Numbered from the stretch's first letter, positions 8,334 through 16,857 are shown. The stretch is DNA of 64,000 nt from Mucilaginibacter sp. SMC90 (GCF_022811725.1 NZ_CP094527.1:3472001-3536000), one strand, 5' to 3'. Notes: generated by a model from the sequence alone, not told the origin. Numbers and translations are program-made.

Positions 8334-9665
8334 ATGTCTGATCAATCAAATCCGATCACCAATAAATTTCAGGCTCCTGCAAATATCCATATTGCAATAA
8401 TAGGTCTTGGTTACGTTGGGCTACCCCTTGCCGTCGAATTTGCAAAAAAATATCCTGTAAAAGGTTTTGACATTAAGCAAAGCCGGGTTAATGAACTAAG
8501 CAATGCTTTTGACCGTACTCTTGAAACCAGCACAGATGAACTGTCGGCAGTTTTAAATTTAAACGATGAAAGCAAGGGGCTTATTTTTACCTCACAGATA
8601 AAGGAGATTGCTTCGTGCAACGTATATATTGTTTCTGTTCCTACACCAACAGATCAGCATAACCGGCCAGATCTTAGCTTACTTATCAATGCAAGTAAAT
8701 CAATAGCAAGTGTATTGAAAAGGGGGGATGTGGTTATTTACGAATCTACAGTTTACCCTGGTGTAACAGAAGAGGTTTGCGTGCCTGTTTTGCAAAAGGA
8801 ATCAGGTTTGCAGTATAACAGTGATTTTTTTGCTGGATACTCGCCGGAACGGATCAATCCAGGAGACAAAGTCCACACGTTGACTAATATTTTAAAAGTT
8901 ACTTCAGGCTCGACGCCTGAAGCGGCCGATTTTATTGATGACCTTTATCAATCAATTGTAAAAGCGGGAACGCATAAGGCCCCTGCCATTAAAGTTGCTG
9001 AAGCATGTAAGGTAATAGAAAATTCACAACGCGATATCAACATCGCTTTTGTAAATGAGTTGGCTAAAATATTCAACATTATGGATATTGATACGCACGC
9101 AGTATTAGCGGCGGCTGGCACCAAGTGGAATTTTCTGAATTTTAAGCCGGGCCTTGTTGGAGGGCATTGTACAGGTGTTGACCCTTACTATCTTGCTGCA
9201 AAGGCACAGCAAATGGGGTATCATCCGGAAATTATCCTGGCGGGACGAAGGCTTAACGATGGCATGGGTAGCTACGTTGCCCTTGAGGTTATCAAGTTGA
9301 TGATAAAGAACGATATCGCGGTTAAAAACTCAAAGATACTTGTGCTCGGGTTTACTTTCAAAGAAAATTGTCCCGATGTTCGAAATACAAGGGTTATCGA
9401 TATTATAAAAGGTTTTGATGGATTTGATGCCGTTTGTGAAATATATGATCCCTGGGCCGATCCGGACGAGGTAAAAAAGGAATACGGAATAGTCACATTT
9501 AAGAATTATCATGAGCTAACCGGCGCTTATGACGCCATTGTTATGGCCGTGGCCCATCGGGAGTTCTACAATATCGACTATACAAGTTTAAAACATACGC
9601 CATCATCAGTTATTTACGATATCAAAGGTGTTGTAAACAAGGAGGTTGTAAATGGACGGTTGTAA
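8334..9665 (+). CDS. Nucleotide sugar dehydrogenase, TviB/WbpO-like (UDP-N-acetylhexosamine 6-dehydrogenase)
   Basis: 443 residues of the UDP-glucose/GDP-mannose dehydrogenase family: NAD-dependent double oxidation of a UDP-sugar at C6 to a uronic acid for surface polysaccharide. The Rossmann start IAIIGLGYVGLPLAVEFAKKY is near residue 20. The central helix has EACKVIENSQRDINIAFVNEL, and the catalytic cysteine lies in GLVGGHCTGVDPYYLA (about residues 273-288). The C-terminal UDP-binding domain begins at KILVLGFTFKENCPDVRNTR. The branch (VKGFDIKQSRVNEL, AAGTKWNFL) resembles TviB/WbpO enzymes acting on UDP-GalNAc or UDP-GlcNAc rather than Ugd. It sits between KDO genes and the initiating transferase. 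Confidence 0.88.
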   Translation: MSDQSNPITNKFQAPANIHIAIIGLGYVGLPLAVEFAKKYPVKGFDIKQSRVNELSNAFDRTLETSTDELSAVLNLNDESKGLIFTSQIKEIASCNVYIVSVPTPTDQHNRPDLSLLINASKSIASVLKRGDVVIYESTVYPGVTEEVCVPVLQKESGLQYNSDFFAGYSPERINPGDKVHTLTNILKVTSGSTPEAADFIDDLYQSIVKAGTHKAPAIKVAEACKVIENSQRDINIAFVNELAKIFNIMDIDTHAVLAAAGTKWNFLNFKPGLVGGHCTGVDPYYLAAKAQQMGYHPEIILAGRRLNDGMGSYVALEVIKLMIKNDIAVKNSKILVLGFTFKENCPDVRNTRVIDIIKGFDGFDAVCEIYDPWADPDEVKKEYGIVTFKNYHELTGAYDAIVMAVAHREFYNIDYTSLKHTPSSVIYDIKGVVNKEVVNGRL

Positions 9666-9732
9666 ATGTTGCTTTTACAGTTATTTTTTCACATAAAATT
9701 CATAATTTTCTCACTGTTAACACAGAATTCAT

Positions 9733-9762
9733 TTTGAATAAATTTCTTAATTTCTAATTTTG
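9733..9762 (+). promoter_or_regulatory. Promoter of the sugar-transferase gene
   Basis: TTTG (9733-9736), 18 nt, TAATTTTG (9755-9762): a full match to the Bacteroidetes sigma-ABfr type promoter (TTTG / TAnnTTTG). It implies a leader of about 105 nt before the start codon at 9874 and separates this gene from the upstream dehydrogenase gene. Confidence 0.75.
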
Positions 9763-9873
9763 TGACTGCGGAAATAATACATTTGTAACGGTGTCTCGAT
9801 TTAATTATGACATTGTTATTTATAAATAATTATAGTAATTTAACAGGATAGCATACTACATAAGCACATATAC

Positions 9874-11277
9874 ATGATTCACAGATACGCTACTTTTATT
9901 AAAGCAGTGAACCTTACCATCGATTATATTATACTTAATATGAGCATGGTGATTTCTTACTTCATCGAAGACCGGTCATACGTTTTTTGGATAAACAATA
10001 GGAAATATCTGCCGATTGTGTTAGTCTTTAATCTTATTTGGCTCCTATCTGCAAATATTACCGGTTTATATGAACATGTGCTTAATAAGGATTCAATTAA
10101 AACATATCGGGGTGTAATTAAAACTTACCTGCTGTTTGTAAGTTTTATCTGTTTTACGATAATCATATTAATCGGGACAAATGCATATTTCATAACACGC
10201 GAGTATCTTTTTTATTCGCTGGCTTTGTTCGGTTTCCTGCTCGGTTTATGGAAATTGATATTCCTTACTATACGTAAAAGCGACCGGGCCTCACTTATTG
10301 ATACCCGTGCCGTTATCATCATAGGCGGCGGCCGTATTGGGGCCGACCTGTACAGTTTTTTTAAGCAAAATCCCGAGCGTGGTTATAACCTTGTTGGTTT
10401 CTTTGATGACGGGATTGATACTGTTTTGGATAAAGGTCTTTATTTAGGAGGTACTAATGATTGTATAAGCTATGTGCTTAACAATAAGGTTGATGAGATA
10501 TTTTGTACGCTTCCGAACTCCGAAGCCGTGAAAATAGAGCAATTGATGCTTGACGCTGATAAAAACCTGATCCGGTTTAAATTTGTACCCGAGTATTACG
10601 ATTATGCCAAAAAGCCAACTTTTATACAAAGCTTTGGTCATATCCCCATAATTTCCGTAAGGCCCGAGCCTTTAGAAAACATGCTCAACCGCTCTATCAA
10701 ACGCTTGTTTGATATTTGTTTTTCGGTATTTGTTATCCTGTTTGTTTTTAGCTGGCTTTTTCCAATTTTAGCTATTATCATAAAACTTGAATCACGGGGC
10801 CCTATTTTCTTTGTACAGGAGCGCTCAGGCAGGGATAATAAACCTTTTAAATGCTACAAATTCCGTAGCATGAGGGTTAATCATGATTCAGATAAAAAGC
10901 AGGCTACACGAGGCGATTCGCGTATAACAAAATCAGGGGCTTTTATTCGCAAAACAAGTATAGATGAATTGCCGCAATTTTTCAATGTGATATTGGGCAA
11001 TATGTCTATTGTAGGGCCAAGGCCGCATATGATAAGCCATACACAGCAGTATTCGCAGCTTATTGATACGTTTATGGTAAGGCACTTCCTTAAACCTGGT
11101 ATCACAGGCTGGGCACAGGTATCAGGATTAAGAGGCGAAACCCAAACAACACAGGCTATGCTCGAGCGTGTTGAAGCTGATGTTTGGTACCTTGAGAATT
11201 GGTCGTTCTTATTAGATATGAAGATTATCTTCCTGACCGTTTGGAACGTGTTTAAAGGCGAGAAGAACGCATTTTAA
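9874..11277 (+). CDS. Undecaprenyl-phosphate sugar phosphotransferase (WcaJ/WbaP-like)
   Basis: 467 residues; starts surface polysaccharide chains by moving a sugar-1-phosphate from a UDP-sugar to undecaprenyl phosphate at the inner membrane. Four N-terminal membrane helices (about 10-130) are followed by a CoA-binding-like Rossmann domain (AVIIIGGGRIGADLYSFFKQ). A further membrane hairpin follows (SVFVILFVFSWLFPILAIII). The C-terminal catalytic domain has FVQERSGRDNKPFKCYKFRSM, IDELPQFFNVILGNMSIVGPRP and KPGITGWAQVSGLRGET. This is the classic exopolysaccharide glycosylphosphotransferase architecture. It has its own promoter and is followed 1 nt later by a BtuF-like gene. The sugar used cannot be told from sequence. 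Confidence 0.93.
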   Translation: MIHRYATFIKAVNLTIDYIILNMSMVISYFIEDRSYVFWINNRKYLPIVLVFNLIWLLSANITGLYEHVLNKDSIKTYRGVIKTYLLFVSFICFTIIILIGTNAYFITREYLFYSLALFGFLLGLWKLIFLTIRKSDRASLIDTRAVIIIGGGRIGADLYSFFKQNPERGYNLVGFFDDGIDTVLDKGLYLGGTNDCISYVLNNKVDEIFCTLPNSEAVKIEQLMLDADKNLIRFKFVPEYYDYAKKPTFIQSFGHIPIISVRPEPLENMLNRSIKRLFDICFSVFVILFVFSWLFPILAIIIKLESRGPIFFVQERSGRDNKPFKCYKFRSMRVNHDSDKKQATRGDSRITKSGAFIRKTSIDELPQFFNVILGNMSIVGPRPHMISHTQQYSQLIDTFMVRHFLKPGITGWAQVSGLRGETQTTQAMLERVEADVWYLENWSFLLDMKIIFLTVWNVFKGEKNAF

Positions 11278-11278
11278 C

Positions 11279-12067
11279 ATGCCGGTGTTCCGGGATCAGC
11301 TAAATCGCAGTGTAACCCTTTCCGGAGTTCCTAAACGGATCATATCAATTGTCCCTTCGCAAACAGAATTGCTGTTTTATCTCGGCTTAAACGCCGAGGT
11401 GATCGGCATTACCAAATTTTGTATATATCCGGCAGAAAAGTTTACCTCTGTAACAAAAGTAGGGGGGACGAAGCAGCTTGATATTGATAAAATTCGATGG
11501 CTTAAGCCTGACTTAATTATTGCTAATAAGGAAGAAAACGACCGCCAGCAGGTAGAAGAACTAATGAGTTTTTGCCCCGTTTGGATTAGCGATATTTTTG
11601 ACCTTAATTCGGCTTTACAAATGATTATCGGCATTGGAGATGTCACGGATCGTATTCAGCAGGCTAAAGCGCTGTGCGCGGTTATAAATAGCCGCTTTGA
11701 CGATATCAGCCTCCCTTTGGCAACATTAAATGTAGCCTATTTTATATGGCGTAAGCCTTATATGCTTGCCGGCAGGAAAACATTTATTGATCACATGCTG
11801 CAAATATGTGGTCTGAATAACATAGTTGAGACAGAACGTTACCCGGAAATTGACGTAGCTGCCTTAAATCTTATTAATCCAGACATTGTCTTTCTATCAT
11901 CAGAACCATACCCATTTGCTCAAAAACATATTGAAGAGTTTGGGATGCTTTTACCAAAAGCTAAAATAGTTTTGGTTAACGGTGAAATGTTTTCATGGTA
12001 TGGAAGCCGGCTTTTGTACGCACCAGAGTACTTTGAACAACTAATGAAAGAGGTAATGAAAAATTAA
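11279..12067 (+). CDS. Helical-backbone metal-receptor (BtuF-like) protein without signal peptide
   Basis: 262 residues resembling the substrate-binding proteins of cobalamin/iron-chelate ABC importers. PKRIISIVPSQTELLFYLGLNAEVIGITKFCIYP opens the first lobe, VGGTKQLDIDKIRWLKPDLIIANKEEN follows, and NLINPDIVFLSSEPYPFAQKHIEEF lies in the second lobe. The family normally works in the periplasm. Here the protein starts MPVFRDQLNRSV with no signal peptide or lipobox, and no permease or ATPase gene is nearby. It may be cytoplasmic with a different job, or have an unrecognised export route. Only 1 nt separates it from the sugar transferase gene, so translation is probably coupled. Confidence 0.75.
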   Translation: MPVFRDQLNRSVTLSGVPKRIISIVPSQTELLFYLGLNAEVIGITKFCIYPAEKFTSVTKVGGTKQLDIDKIRWLKPDLIIANKEENDRQQVEELMSFCPVWISDIFDLNSALQMIIGIGDVTDRIQQAKALCAVINSRFDDISLPLATLNVAYFIWRKPYMLAGRKTFIDHMLQICGLNNIVETERYPEIDVAALNLINPDIVFLSSEPYPFAQKHIEEFGMLLPKAKIVLVNGEMFSWYGSRLLYAPEYFEQLMKEVMKN

Positions 12068-12132
12068 TTCCAACTAAATGAGCACGATAGCAAAAAAATG
12101 AAAATTATGTTTTTAAGTATAATATTAAACGC

Positions 12133-12140
12133 TATCTTTG
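12133..12140 (+). promoter_or_regulatory. -7 promoter box of the tRNA-Leu gene
   Basis: TATCTTTG is a perfect TAnnTTTG match ending 20 nt before the mature tRNA, putting the transcription start at about 12147. The -33 region is T-rich but has no exact TTTG. Confidence 0.68.
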
Positions 12141-12160
12141 CAGCCTGTTAAAACAGAAAC

Positions 12161-12242
12161 GCGGAAGTGGCGTAATTGGTAGCCGCACCAGACTTAGGAT
12201 CTGGCGCTTCACGGCGTGGGGGTTCGAGTCCCTTCTTCCGCA
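12161..12242 (+). tRNA. tRNA-Leu (anticodon UAG)
   Basis: 82-nt cloverleaf. Acceptor stem GCGGAAG pairs with CTTCCGC (12235-12241), with discriminator A at 12242. The anticodon stem CCAGA/TCTGG encloses loop CTTAGGA, giving anticodon TAG, which reads CUN leucine codons. The long variable region (about GCGCTTCACGGCGT) is the class II feature expected for tRNA-Leu. The T loop is TTCGAGT with stem GGGGG/CCCTT. CCA is not encoded and must be added afterwards, as is common in Bacteroidetes. It has its own promoter box upstream and a strong terminator downstream. Confidence 0.95.
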
Positions 12243-12252
12243 CAGTAATGGG

Positions 12253-12293
12253 AAACCCTCTTTAAAGTGATTTAAAGAGGGTTTTGTTTTTTG
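12253..12293 (+). terminator. Rho-independent terminator of tRNA-Leu
   Basis: Perfect 14-bp inverted repeat (12253-12266 with 12271-12284, AAACCCTCTTTAAA and complement), 4-nt loop GTGA, then TGTTTTTT. It begins 11 nt after the tRNA. Confidence 0.88.
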
Positions 12294-12691
12294 TGCAGTT
12301 TTTAATAATGTGTTTAACGCAAATATTGGATCAGCCGGAAAAGTTGTGGGGTAATGAATTCAGGCAAAGATTTTAGCGATTCTGAAAGGGAAGAAAGCAG
12401 CGTCTCTTAAGCCCCTAACTGTTGCCCCGAAAGCTTTATTTTAGCATTAAAAGATTCGGTGTTTAAGGGGGCAGGGATCAATCAGAAAGTGTTTGCTTTC
12501 TATTTATGTACAACAAAGGCAATTTAAATCTATCAACTCGGTTTTAAGTATTGTAAAATTATTTAACCGATAGGTCGTAAGGAATAGTTAGTTTACGATT
12601 AGTTTCAGTTATTGCAACATTGATTAACTTGATACTTTAAGTATCAAGTTAGGTATTATAAAGGAAAAAGGATCAAATATATTCTAAAAAG
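12294..12691. other. Intergenic region between tRNA-Leu and arginine decarboxylase
   Basis: About 400 nt with no convincing gene. One 18-codon ORF starting near 12354 has no supporting features. The only structured element I see is the 27-nt palindrome at 12625-12651. Composition is A/T-rich. Confidence 0.5.
12625..12651. repeat. 27-nt palindrome (13-bp arms, 1-nt centre)
   Basis: TAACTTGATACTT and its exact complement meet around a single T at 12638. There is no T run after either side, so it is not a simple terminator. It lies in a gene-free region about 40 nt from the arginine decarboxylase terminator. A dimeric-regulator binding site is possible, but no nearby gene start explains it. Confidence 0.6.
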
Positions 12692-12720
12692 AATGAGCCC
12701 GGCATTTAACCGGGCTCATT
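12682..12720 (-). terminator. Rho-independent terminator of arginine decarboxylase
   Basis: Perfect 11-bp stem (12692-12702 with 12710-12720, AATGAGCCCGG and complement), 7-nt loop. On the minus strand it is followed by CTTTTTAG. It lies 42 nt after the stop codon of the minus-strand gene. Confidence 0.85.
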
Positions 12721-12761
12721 GCTGTAAATAAGTAAATTAAGTTTTGGTGTAGCACTTATAA

Positions 12762-14156
12762 TTAAGTTGTATAGCCCAGGATCTTTAATACCTGTTTACT
12801 ATTTTGCTCCTCGCCAAATACTTCAAAGTTGAAAGTTTCGTCCCTGTTACGGCGAATGATCACATGCTTAGGTGAAGGCAATAAACAGTGGTGGATGCCA
12901 CCATAACCACTTAGAACCTCCTGGTAAGCACCGGTATTAAAAAAGCCTAAATATTGCACCTTACGGGTTTTAGGCATAAATACACTGTTCATGTGCGCTT
13001 CCTGGTTATAATAATCCTGGCCGTCGCAGGTGATACCGCCAAGGTTCACACGTTCGTATTCCGAATCCCAGTTATTAACCGGTAATAGGATATATTTTTG
13101 GTTCAAAGCCCAAACATCGGGCAGGTTGGTGATGAACGAGCCATCAAGCATCAACCAGCGTTCACGATCGTTCTGTTGCTTCCGGCCTAATACCTTGTAT
13201 AGGATACCTGAAGCTTCGGCTACAGTGTACTTACCAAACTCTGTAATGATATCCGGCTCCATGGTATCATGCTCGGCACAGATCTCCTTGATCCGGCTTA
13301 CAATTTCGTTGATCATGTACTCATAATCAAAATCGAAAACCAGCGAGTCTTTAAATGGCATACCGCCGCCAATATCAAGCGTATCCAGGTGCGGATTAAC
13401 CTTCTTGAACTTACAGTAAAGAGTTACATATTTCTCCAGCTCGTTCCAGTAGTATGGTGTATCAGAAATACCCGAGTTGATGAAGAAATGTAATAACTTA
13501 ACCTGAAAGTTAGGGTTATCCTCAATTTTGTTATGATAAAAATCAATAACATCTTCCATACGCACACCTAAACGTGAAGTATAAAACTGAGAATCAGGCT
13601 GCTCTTCAGCCGCTATCCGAATCCCCAGGTTACATGGGGTATCCATTTCAATTTCATCATCGTAAAGGTTAAATTCCTCTTTATTATCCAATACCGGGAT
13701 GATGTTTTTGAAACCATCATGCAGCATATCGATAATATAGGTTTTGTACTGGAAGGTTTTAAAACCGTTACATATTACAGTTATATCCTTTGTTACAGTG
13801 CCTTTTTTCTCCAGGGCGTCAATCATTGGCATGTCAAATGCCGAAGATGTTTCCAGGTGGATCTCGTTTTTCAGGGCCTCTTCAACGATGTGCCTGAAAT
13901 GCGAGCTCTTGGTACAATAGCAGTATTTATAACTGCCGCGATAATTATTTTTGATGATAGCCTGTTGAAACAGCAGTTTAGCCTGCTGGATCTTTTTGGA
14001 TATCAAAGGTAGATAAGTAAAGCGTAGGGGGGTGCCGTACGTTTCAATCATCTCCATCAAATTTAGGTCTTGAAAATATAGTTCATCGTCGATGATCTCA
14101 AAACCATCTTGTGGAAAACCTACACTTAAGTCAAGAAATTCCTGGTAACTCTGCAT
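12762..14156 (-). CDS. speA: Biosynthetic arginine decarboxylase, short Bacteroidetes type
   Basis: 464-residue PLP enzyme of the alanine-racemase-fold decarboxylase family. It should turn arginine into agmatine, the first step of polyamine synthesis by the agmatine route. The N-terminal barrel begins with YGTPLRFTYLPLI; the likely PLP lysine is in YCYCTKSSHFRH (about residues 78-89). Further landmarks are LDIGGGMPFKDS (the phosphate-binding GGG), DIITEFGKYTVAEA, and the barrel/sheet swap region YLGFFNTGAYQEVLSGYGGIHHC. E. coli SpeA is about 650 residues; this is the compact form annotated as arginine decarboxylase in Bacteroidetes. Substrate choice against ornithine or diaminopimelate is from family memory, not proof. 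Confidence 0.85.
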   Translation of the reverse strand: MQSYQEFLDLSVGFPQDGFEIIDDELYFQDLNLMEMIETYGTPLRFTYLPLISKKIQQAKLLFQQAIIKNNYRGSYKYCYCTKSSHFRHIVEEALKNEIHLETSSAFDMPMIDALEKKGTVTKDITVICNGFKTFQYKTYIIDMLHDGFKNIIPVLDNKEEFNLYDDEIEMDTPCNLGIRIAAEEQPDSQFYTSRLGVRMEDVIDFYHNKIEDNPNFQVKLLHFFINSGISDTPYYWNELEKYVTLYCKFKKVNPHLDTLDIGGGMPFKDSLVFDFDYEYMINEIVSRIKEICAEHDTMEPDIITEFGKYTVAEASGILYKVLGRKQQNDRERWLMLDGSFITNLPDVWALNQKYILLPVNNWDSEYERVNLGGITCDGQDYYNQEAHMNSVFMPKTRKVQYLGFFNTGAYQEVLSGYGGIHHCLLPSPKHVIIRRNRDETFNFEVFGEEQNSKQVLKILGYTT

Positions 14157-14401
14157 CCTTAAAAATTTTGGGGCAAAAATGTAATTTTTAAACGGAATAT
14201 CCGGCTATTTGTTAGGATAATTTTTATTGACAGAATGTAATGTTTTTGTAGCGAAAATAAGGTGTTATCTTACGTGCTGTAAATCAGCTTGTTTCAATCG
14301 AAAAATGACTGGTATTTCGACATTTTTATTCACCGGAAATTGACGCGCTGATACGCACTATAATGGCGGTATAAAACTGTGCGGAATCAAGGCAGGCATA
14401 A

Positions 14402-15382
14402 CTATGCTACCGCCGCTTCTTTATTATACTTATTACGGTAATCAATGGGGGATATCCCGGTGATTTTTTTGAAAACAGTGCGGAATGCTTTAGCATCGGT
14501 ATATCCAACATCATACATCACCTCGTTAATGTTTTTTGGGGTACTTTCCAATTGCTTTTTAGCGGCTTCAATTTTTACACGCTGGATGTACTCAACCGGG
14601 GTGTTGTTGGTAGCTTTTTTAAACCGGCGTTCAAAATGCCTCCTGCCAATGGCATACTTTGATGAAAGGTCTTCAACCGAGATCTTCTCGGTAACATTAT
14701 TTTCTATGTATTCCTGGGCTTGCTTTATCGGGTCGTCTTCATGCTTTTTTTGCCCGGTGAACATGGCAAAAGGTGATTGACTTTTCCGGTCTATCTCCAG
14801 GGCATAGATCTTGGCAGCCATGATGGCAACATCCCTGCCTGCATATTTTTCAATCAAAAGCAACAACAGGCTCCAGTAGGATGTAGCGCCACCGCTTGAA
14901 TAAAGCCCCTGTTGTTCGGTGACAATACGCCCGTCAACCAGCGTAACTTCAGGGAACATGCTTCTGAATTTGTCGGCAGTGATCCAATGACTTGAACATT
15001 CCTTACCATTTAACAATCCGGTGGATGCCAGTATGAACGATCCTATACAAAGGCTTACTATTTCAGCACCCTTATGATATTGGTCTATTATCCAGGGCAC
15101 AAAATCCTGGTTTACCTTTACCGCGTTTTCCAGATCGCCACTTATGGCCGGGATGATAACCATATCACTTTTCTGTAATTCGGTTAATAACACATCGGGA
15201 TGAACGGAAAACATGCCGCCATGTACTTTAACTTCCCTGGCAAGGCCAACCATATGCACATCAAACACAGGCTGCCTGCCCATAGATTGTAAAAAATCGT
15301 TGGCACCGGTAAAAATGGTGCGGGCATCAACAATACTGGCTAAAACCGCTTCATTGGGTATCAGGATAGCAACATGTTTCAT
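14402..15382 (-). CDS. GlxA family transcriptional regulator (DJ-1/PfpI plus AraC HTH)
   Basis: 326 residues in two parts. Residues 1-190 are a DJ-1/PfpI amidotransferase-like domain with the nucleophile-elbow region IVSLCIGSFILASTGLLNGK (Cys in CIGS). Residues about 215-320 are an AraC-type double HTH (VEDLSSKYAIGRRHFERRFKKATN, then INEVMYDVGYTDAKAFRTVFKKITG and SPIDYRNKY). In this family the first domain senses a small ligand and is usually not an active amidotransferase. It is transcribed divergently from the DoxX gene at 15543 and is therefore its best candidate regulator (inference). Confidence 0.9.
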   Translation of the reverse strand: MKHVAILIPNEAVLASIVDARTIFTGANDFLQSMGRQPVFDVHMVGLAREVKVHGGMFSVHPDVLLTELQKSDMVIIPAISGDLENAVKVNQDFVPWIIDQYHKGAEIVSLCIGSFILASTGLLNGKECSSHWITADKFRSMFPEVTLVDGRIVTEQQGLYSSGGATSYWSLLLLLIEKYAGRDVAIMAAKIYALEIDRKSQSPFAMFTGQKKHEDDPIKQAQEYIENNVTEKISVEDLSSKYAIGRRHFERRFKKATNNTPVEYIQRVKIEAAKKQLESTPKNINEVMYDVGYTDAKAFRTVFKKITGISPIDYRNKYNKEAAVA

Positions 15383-15492
15383 TTTATCGATGGTGTAACT
15401 GGTTATCTGTAGATAAAGGTAGCGAATACCAAAGTCGCAATCAACCCCTAAATATGTCCAATTTGCACGCTACACGATTTTAGCTTCAGGGA

Positions 15493-15500
15493 TAACTTTG
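15493..15500 (+). promoter_or_regulatory. -7 promoter box of the DoxX-family gene
   Basis: TAACTTTG matches TAnnTTTG exactly, 42 nt before the start codon at 15543. There is no good TTTG at 18-20 nt spacing, which could mean activator dependence on the divergent GlxA-type regulator. Confidence 0.55.
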
Positions 15501-15542
15501 TATCGTTAACAAATCAATAATCACACACAAAACAATATCATC

Positions 15543-15965
15543 ATGAAACCAAAAACAATTAAAGCCCTGTACTGGATATTTACCACTCTTTTTTTATTGG
15601 CAATGCTTGGGGATGCTTATGGAGGTATCACCATGCAGCAGGCAGGTAAAGATTCTTTAGCTAAACTTGGTTACCCCATGTACCTGCTGGTTATAATGGG
15701 GGCGGCAAAAATAGCCGGTGTGCTGGCCATAGCACAAACAAAATACCGGGTTATCAAAGAGTGGGCATATTCGGGCTTTACCATCAGCTTTATCGGCGCG
15801 TTTTTATCATGGTTTGCCATTGGGGCAGGTGAGGCTATGCTTGTCCCGCCGGTAGTAATGTTATTTGTTATGTTTTTTACTTACTACTTATGGAAAAAGT
15901 ATGAGCAGGTAAAAGACCTGGGCTTAACCAATACCAAACTTGCCGGGAAAACCGAACTGGCTTAA
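15543..15965 (+). CDS. DoxX-like family membrane protein
   Basis: 140 residues with four predicted membrane helices: about 8-27 (ALYWIFTTLFLLAMLGDAYG), 45-64 (YPMYLLVIMGAAKIAGVLAI), 76-95 (AYSGFTISFIGAFLSWFAIG) and 99-116 (AMLVPPVVMLFVMFFTYYLW). This is the DoxX/DoxD-like four-helix pattern of small inner-membrane proteins, some linked to respiratory or redox functions, most without a known activity. It is divergent from the GlxA-type regulator with a 160-nt shared upstream region. The downstream gene lies beyond a nested palindromic repeat, so it is probably monocistronic. Confidence 0.82.
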   Translation: MKPKTIKALYWIFTTLFLLAMLGDAYGGITMQQAGKDSLAKLGYPMYLLVIMGAAKIAGVLAIAQTKYRVIKEWAYSGFTISFIGAFLSWFAIGAGEAMLVPPVVMLFVMFFTYYLWKKYEQVKDLGLTNTKLAGKTELA

Positions 15966-16039
15966 TCATATAAGCTTAAATATTTAATCCCGGGTTTTAT
16001 GAGCTCAATACATAGAAATCGCTTTTAAAATAGCTGAGA

Positions 16040-16192
16040 GGAGGCACCTACGGAGCCTGAATATTAATCCGTTTTGTGGCTATAAACATGATACTCCTAC
16101 GGAGTTGTTCTACAGGTTTTACTAAACTCCGTAGCAGTATCATGTTTATAGGAAGTGAAATAGAAAAACCTTAAGGCTCCGTAGGTGCCTCC
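16040..16192. repeat. Nested palindromic repeat element (REP/MITE-like)
   Basis: 153 nt built of two nested hairpins. The outer 19-bp perfect arms lie at 16040-16058 and 16174-16192 (GGAGGCACCTACGGAGCCT and complement). The inner 26-bp arms lie at 16081-16106 and 16125-16150 with one mismatch and an 18-nt loop. The core CTACGGAG/CTCCGTAG occurs four times, at each arm base. Partial similarity continues outside the outer arms. It codes for nothing and looks like a mobile or dispersed repeat of the REP/BIME or MITE kind. No target-site duplication is obvious and no second copy of the whole element is present in the window. Confidence 0.75.
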
Positions 16193-16235
16193 TGTCAACT
16201 ATTGATTTTAAGCTATTTTTTCGAGTTAAACCAAT

Positions 16236-16820
16236 ATGACCATGCGCAAACTGGTAGTATCCTTAAATGTTACGCTGGATGGCTTTGTAGCAGCAGATGA
16301 TGAAAGCCTTGACTGGCACGCACCGTACTGGACTGATGAAATAGCCGAAACAACAGCAGAACTGCTTAGCCGGGCAGATACTATTTTATTGGGCAGGAAT
16401 ACCTACCAGGCCATGGCCGACTATTGGCCCTTCCAGGCTAAATGCATGAACTTTCCACGTACCGATATTGCTTATGCAGATATGATGAACAATTACCAAA
16501 AAGTGGTTCTTTCGTCAACCATGAATACTGTTTGGTGGAACAATTCTTTGCTCCTTAAAGGCAACTTACAGAAAGGAATAGCCCGATTAAAAAAGCAGCA
16601 TGGCCGTGATATCCTTACTTATGGAAGTGTCAGCTTAGTGAAAAAGCTGATGTCAGTGAATTTAGTTGATGAGTATCAATTTTGGGTACACCCGGTGATT
16701 TTAGGTCATGGTAAACCGCTATTTAATAAGTTAAAGAATAACATGTCATTAAAATTAGTGCGACAGAGAGTTTTTTCATCAGGTGTGGTTTTGATGGTTT
16801 ATCAAACAACTAATTCATAA
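16236..16820 (+). CDS. Dihydrofolate reductase / RibD C-terminal-like protein
   Basis: 194 residues of the RibD C-terminal (DHFR-like) family: MTMRKLVVSLNVTLDGFVAADDESLDWHAP at the start, then ADTILLGRNTYQAMADYWPF, VVLSSTM and LTYGSVSLVKKLMSVNLVDEYQFWVHPVILGHGKPLFNKL. These are the usual NADPH-binding and core strands of the 'dihydrofolate reductase family protein' group (YwjB/YyaP-like). Such proteins are presumed reductases, but their substrates are mostly unknown; it is not the housekeeping FolA. Either ATG 16236 or 16242 could be the start. It sits just after the nested palindromic repeat and is followed by a small HTH gene 91 nt later. Confidence 0.85.
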   Translation: MTMRKLVVSLNVTLDGFVAADDESLDWHAPYWTDEIAETTAELLSRADTILLGRNTYQAMADYWPFQAKCMNFPRTDIAYADMMNNYQKVVLSSTMNTVWWNNSLLLKGNLQKGIARLKKQHGRDILTYGSVSLVKKLMSVNLVDEYQFWVHPVILGHGKPLFNKLKNNMSLKLVRQRVFSSGVVLMVYQTTNS

Positions 16821-16857
16821 ATACAGGCGGGCTTTACAGATCACGTTTTTACTGCTG

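Noticed and set aside
11278..11278. Cobalamin riboswitch before the BtuF-like gene
   Set aside because: Only 1 nt separates the gene from the upstream coding sequence, leaving no room for one.
12354..12410. 18-codon ORF starting with ATG in the gap after tRNA-Leu
   Set aside because: Too short, no promoter or conserved feature, no neighbouring gene that suggests a leader peptide.
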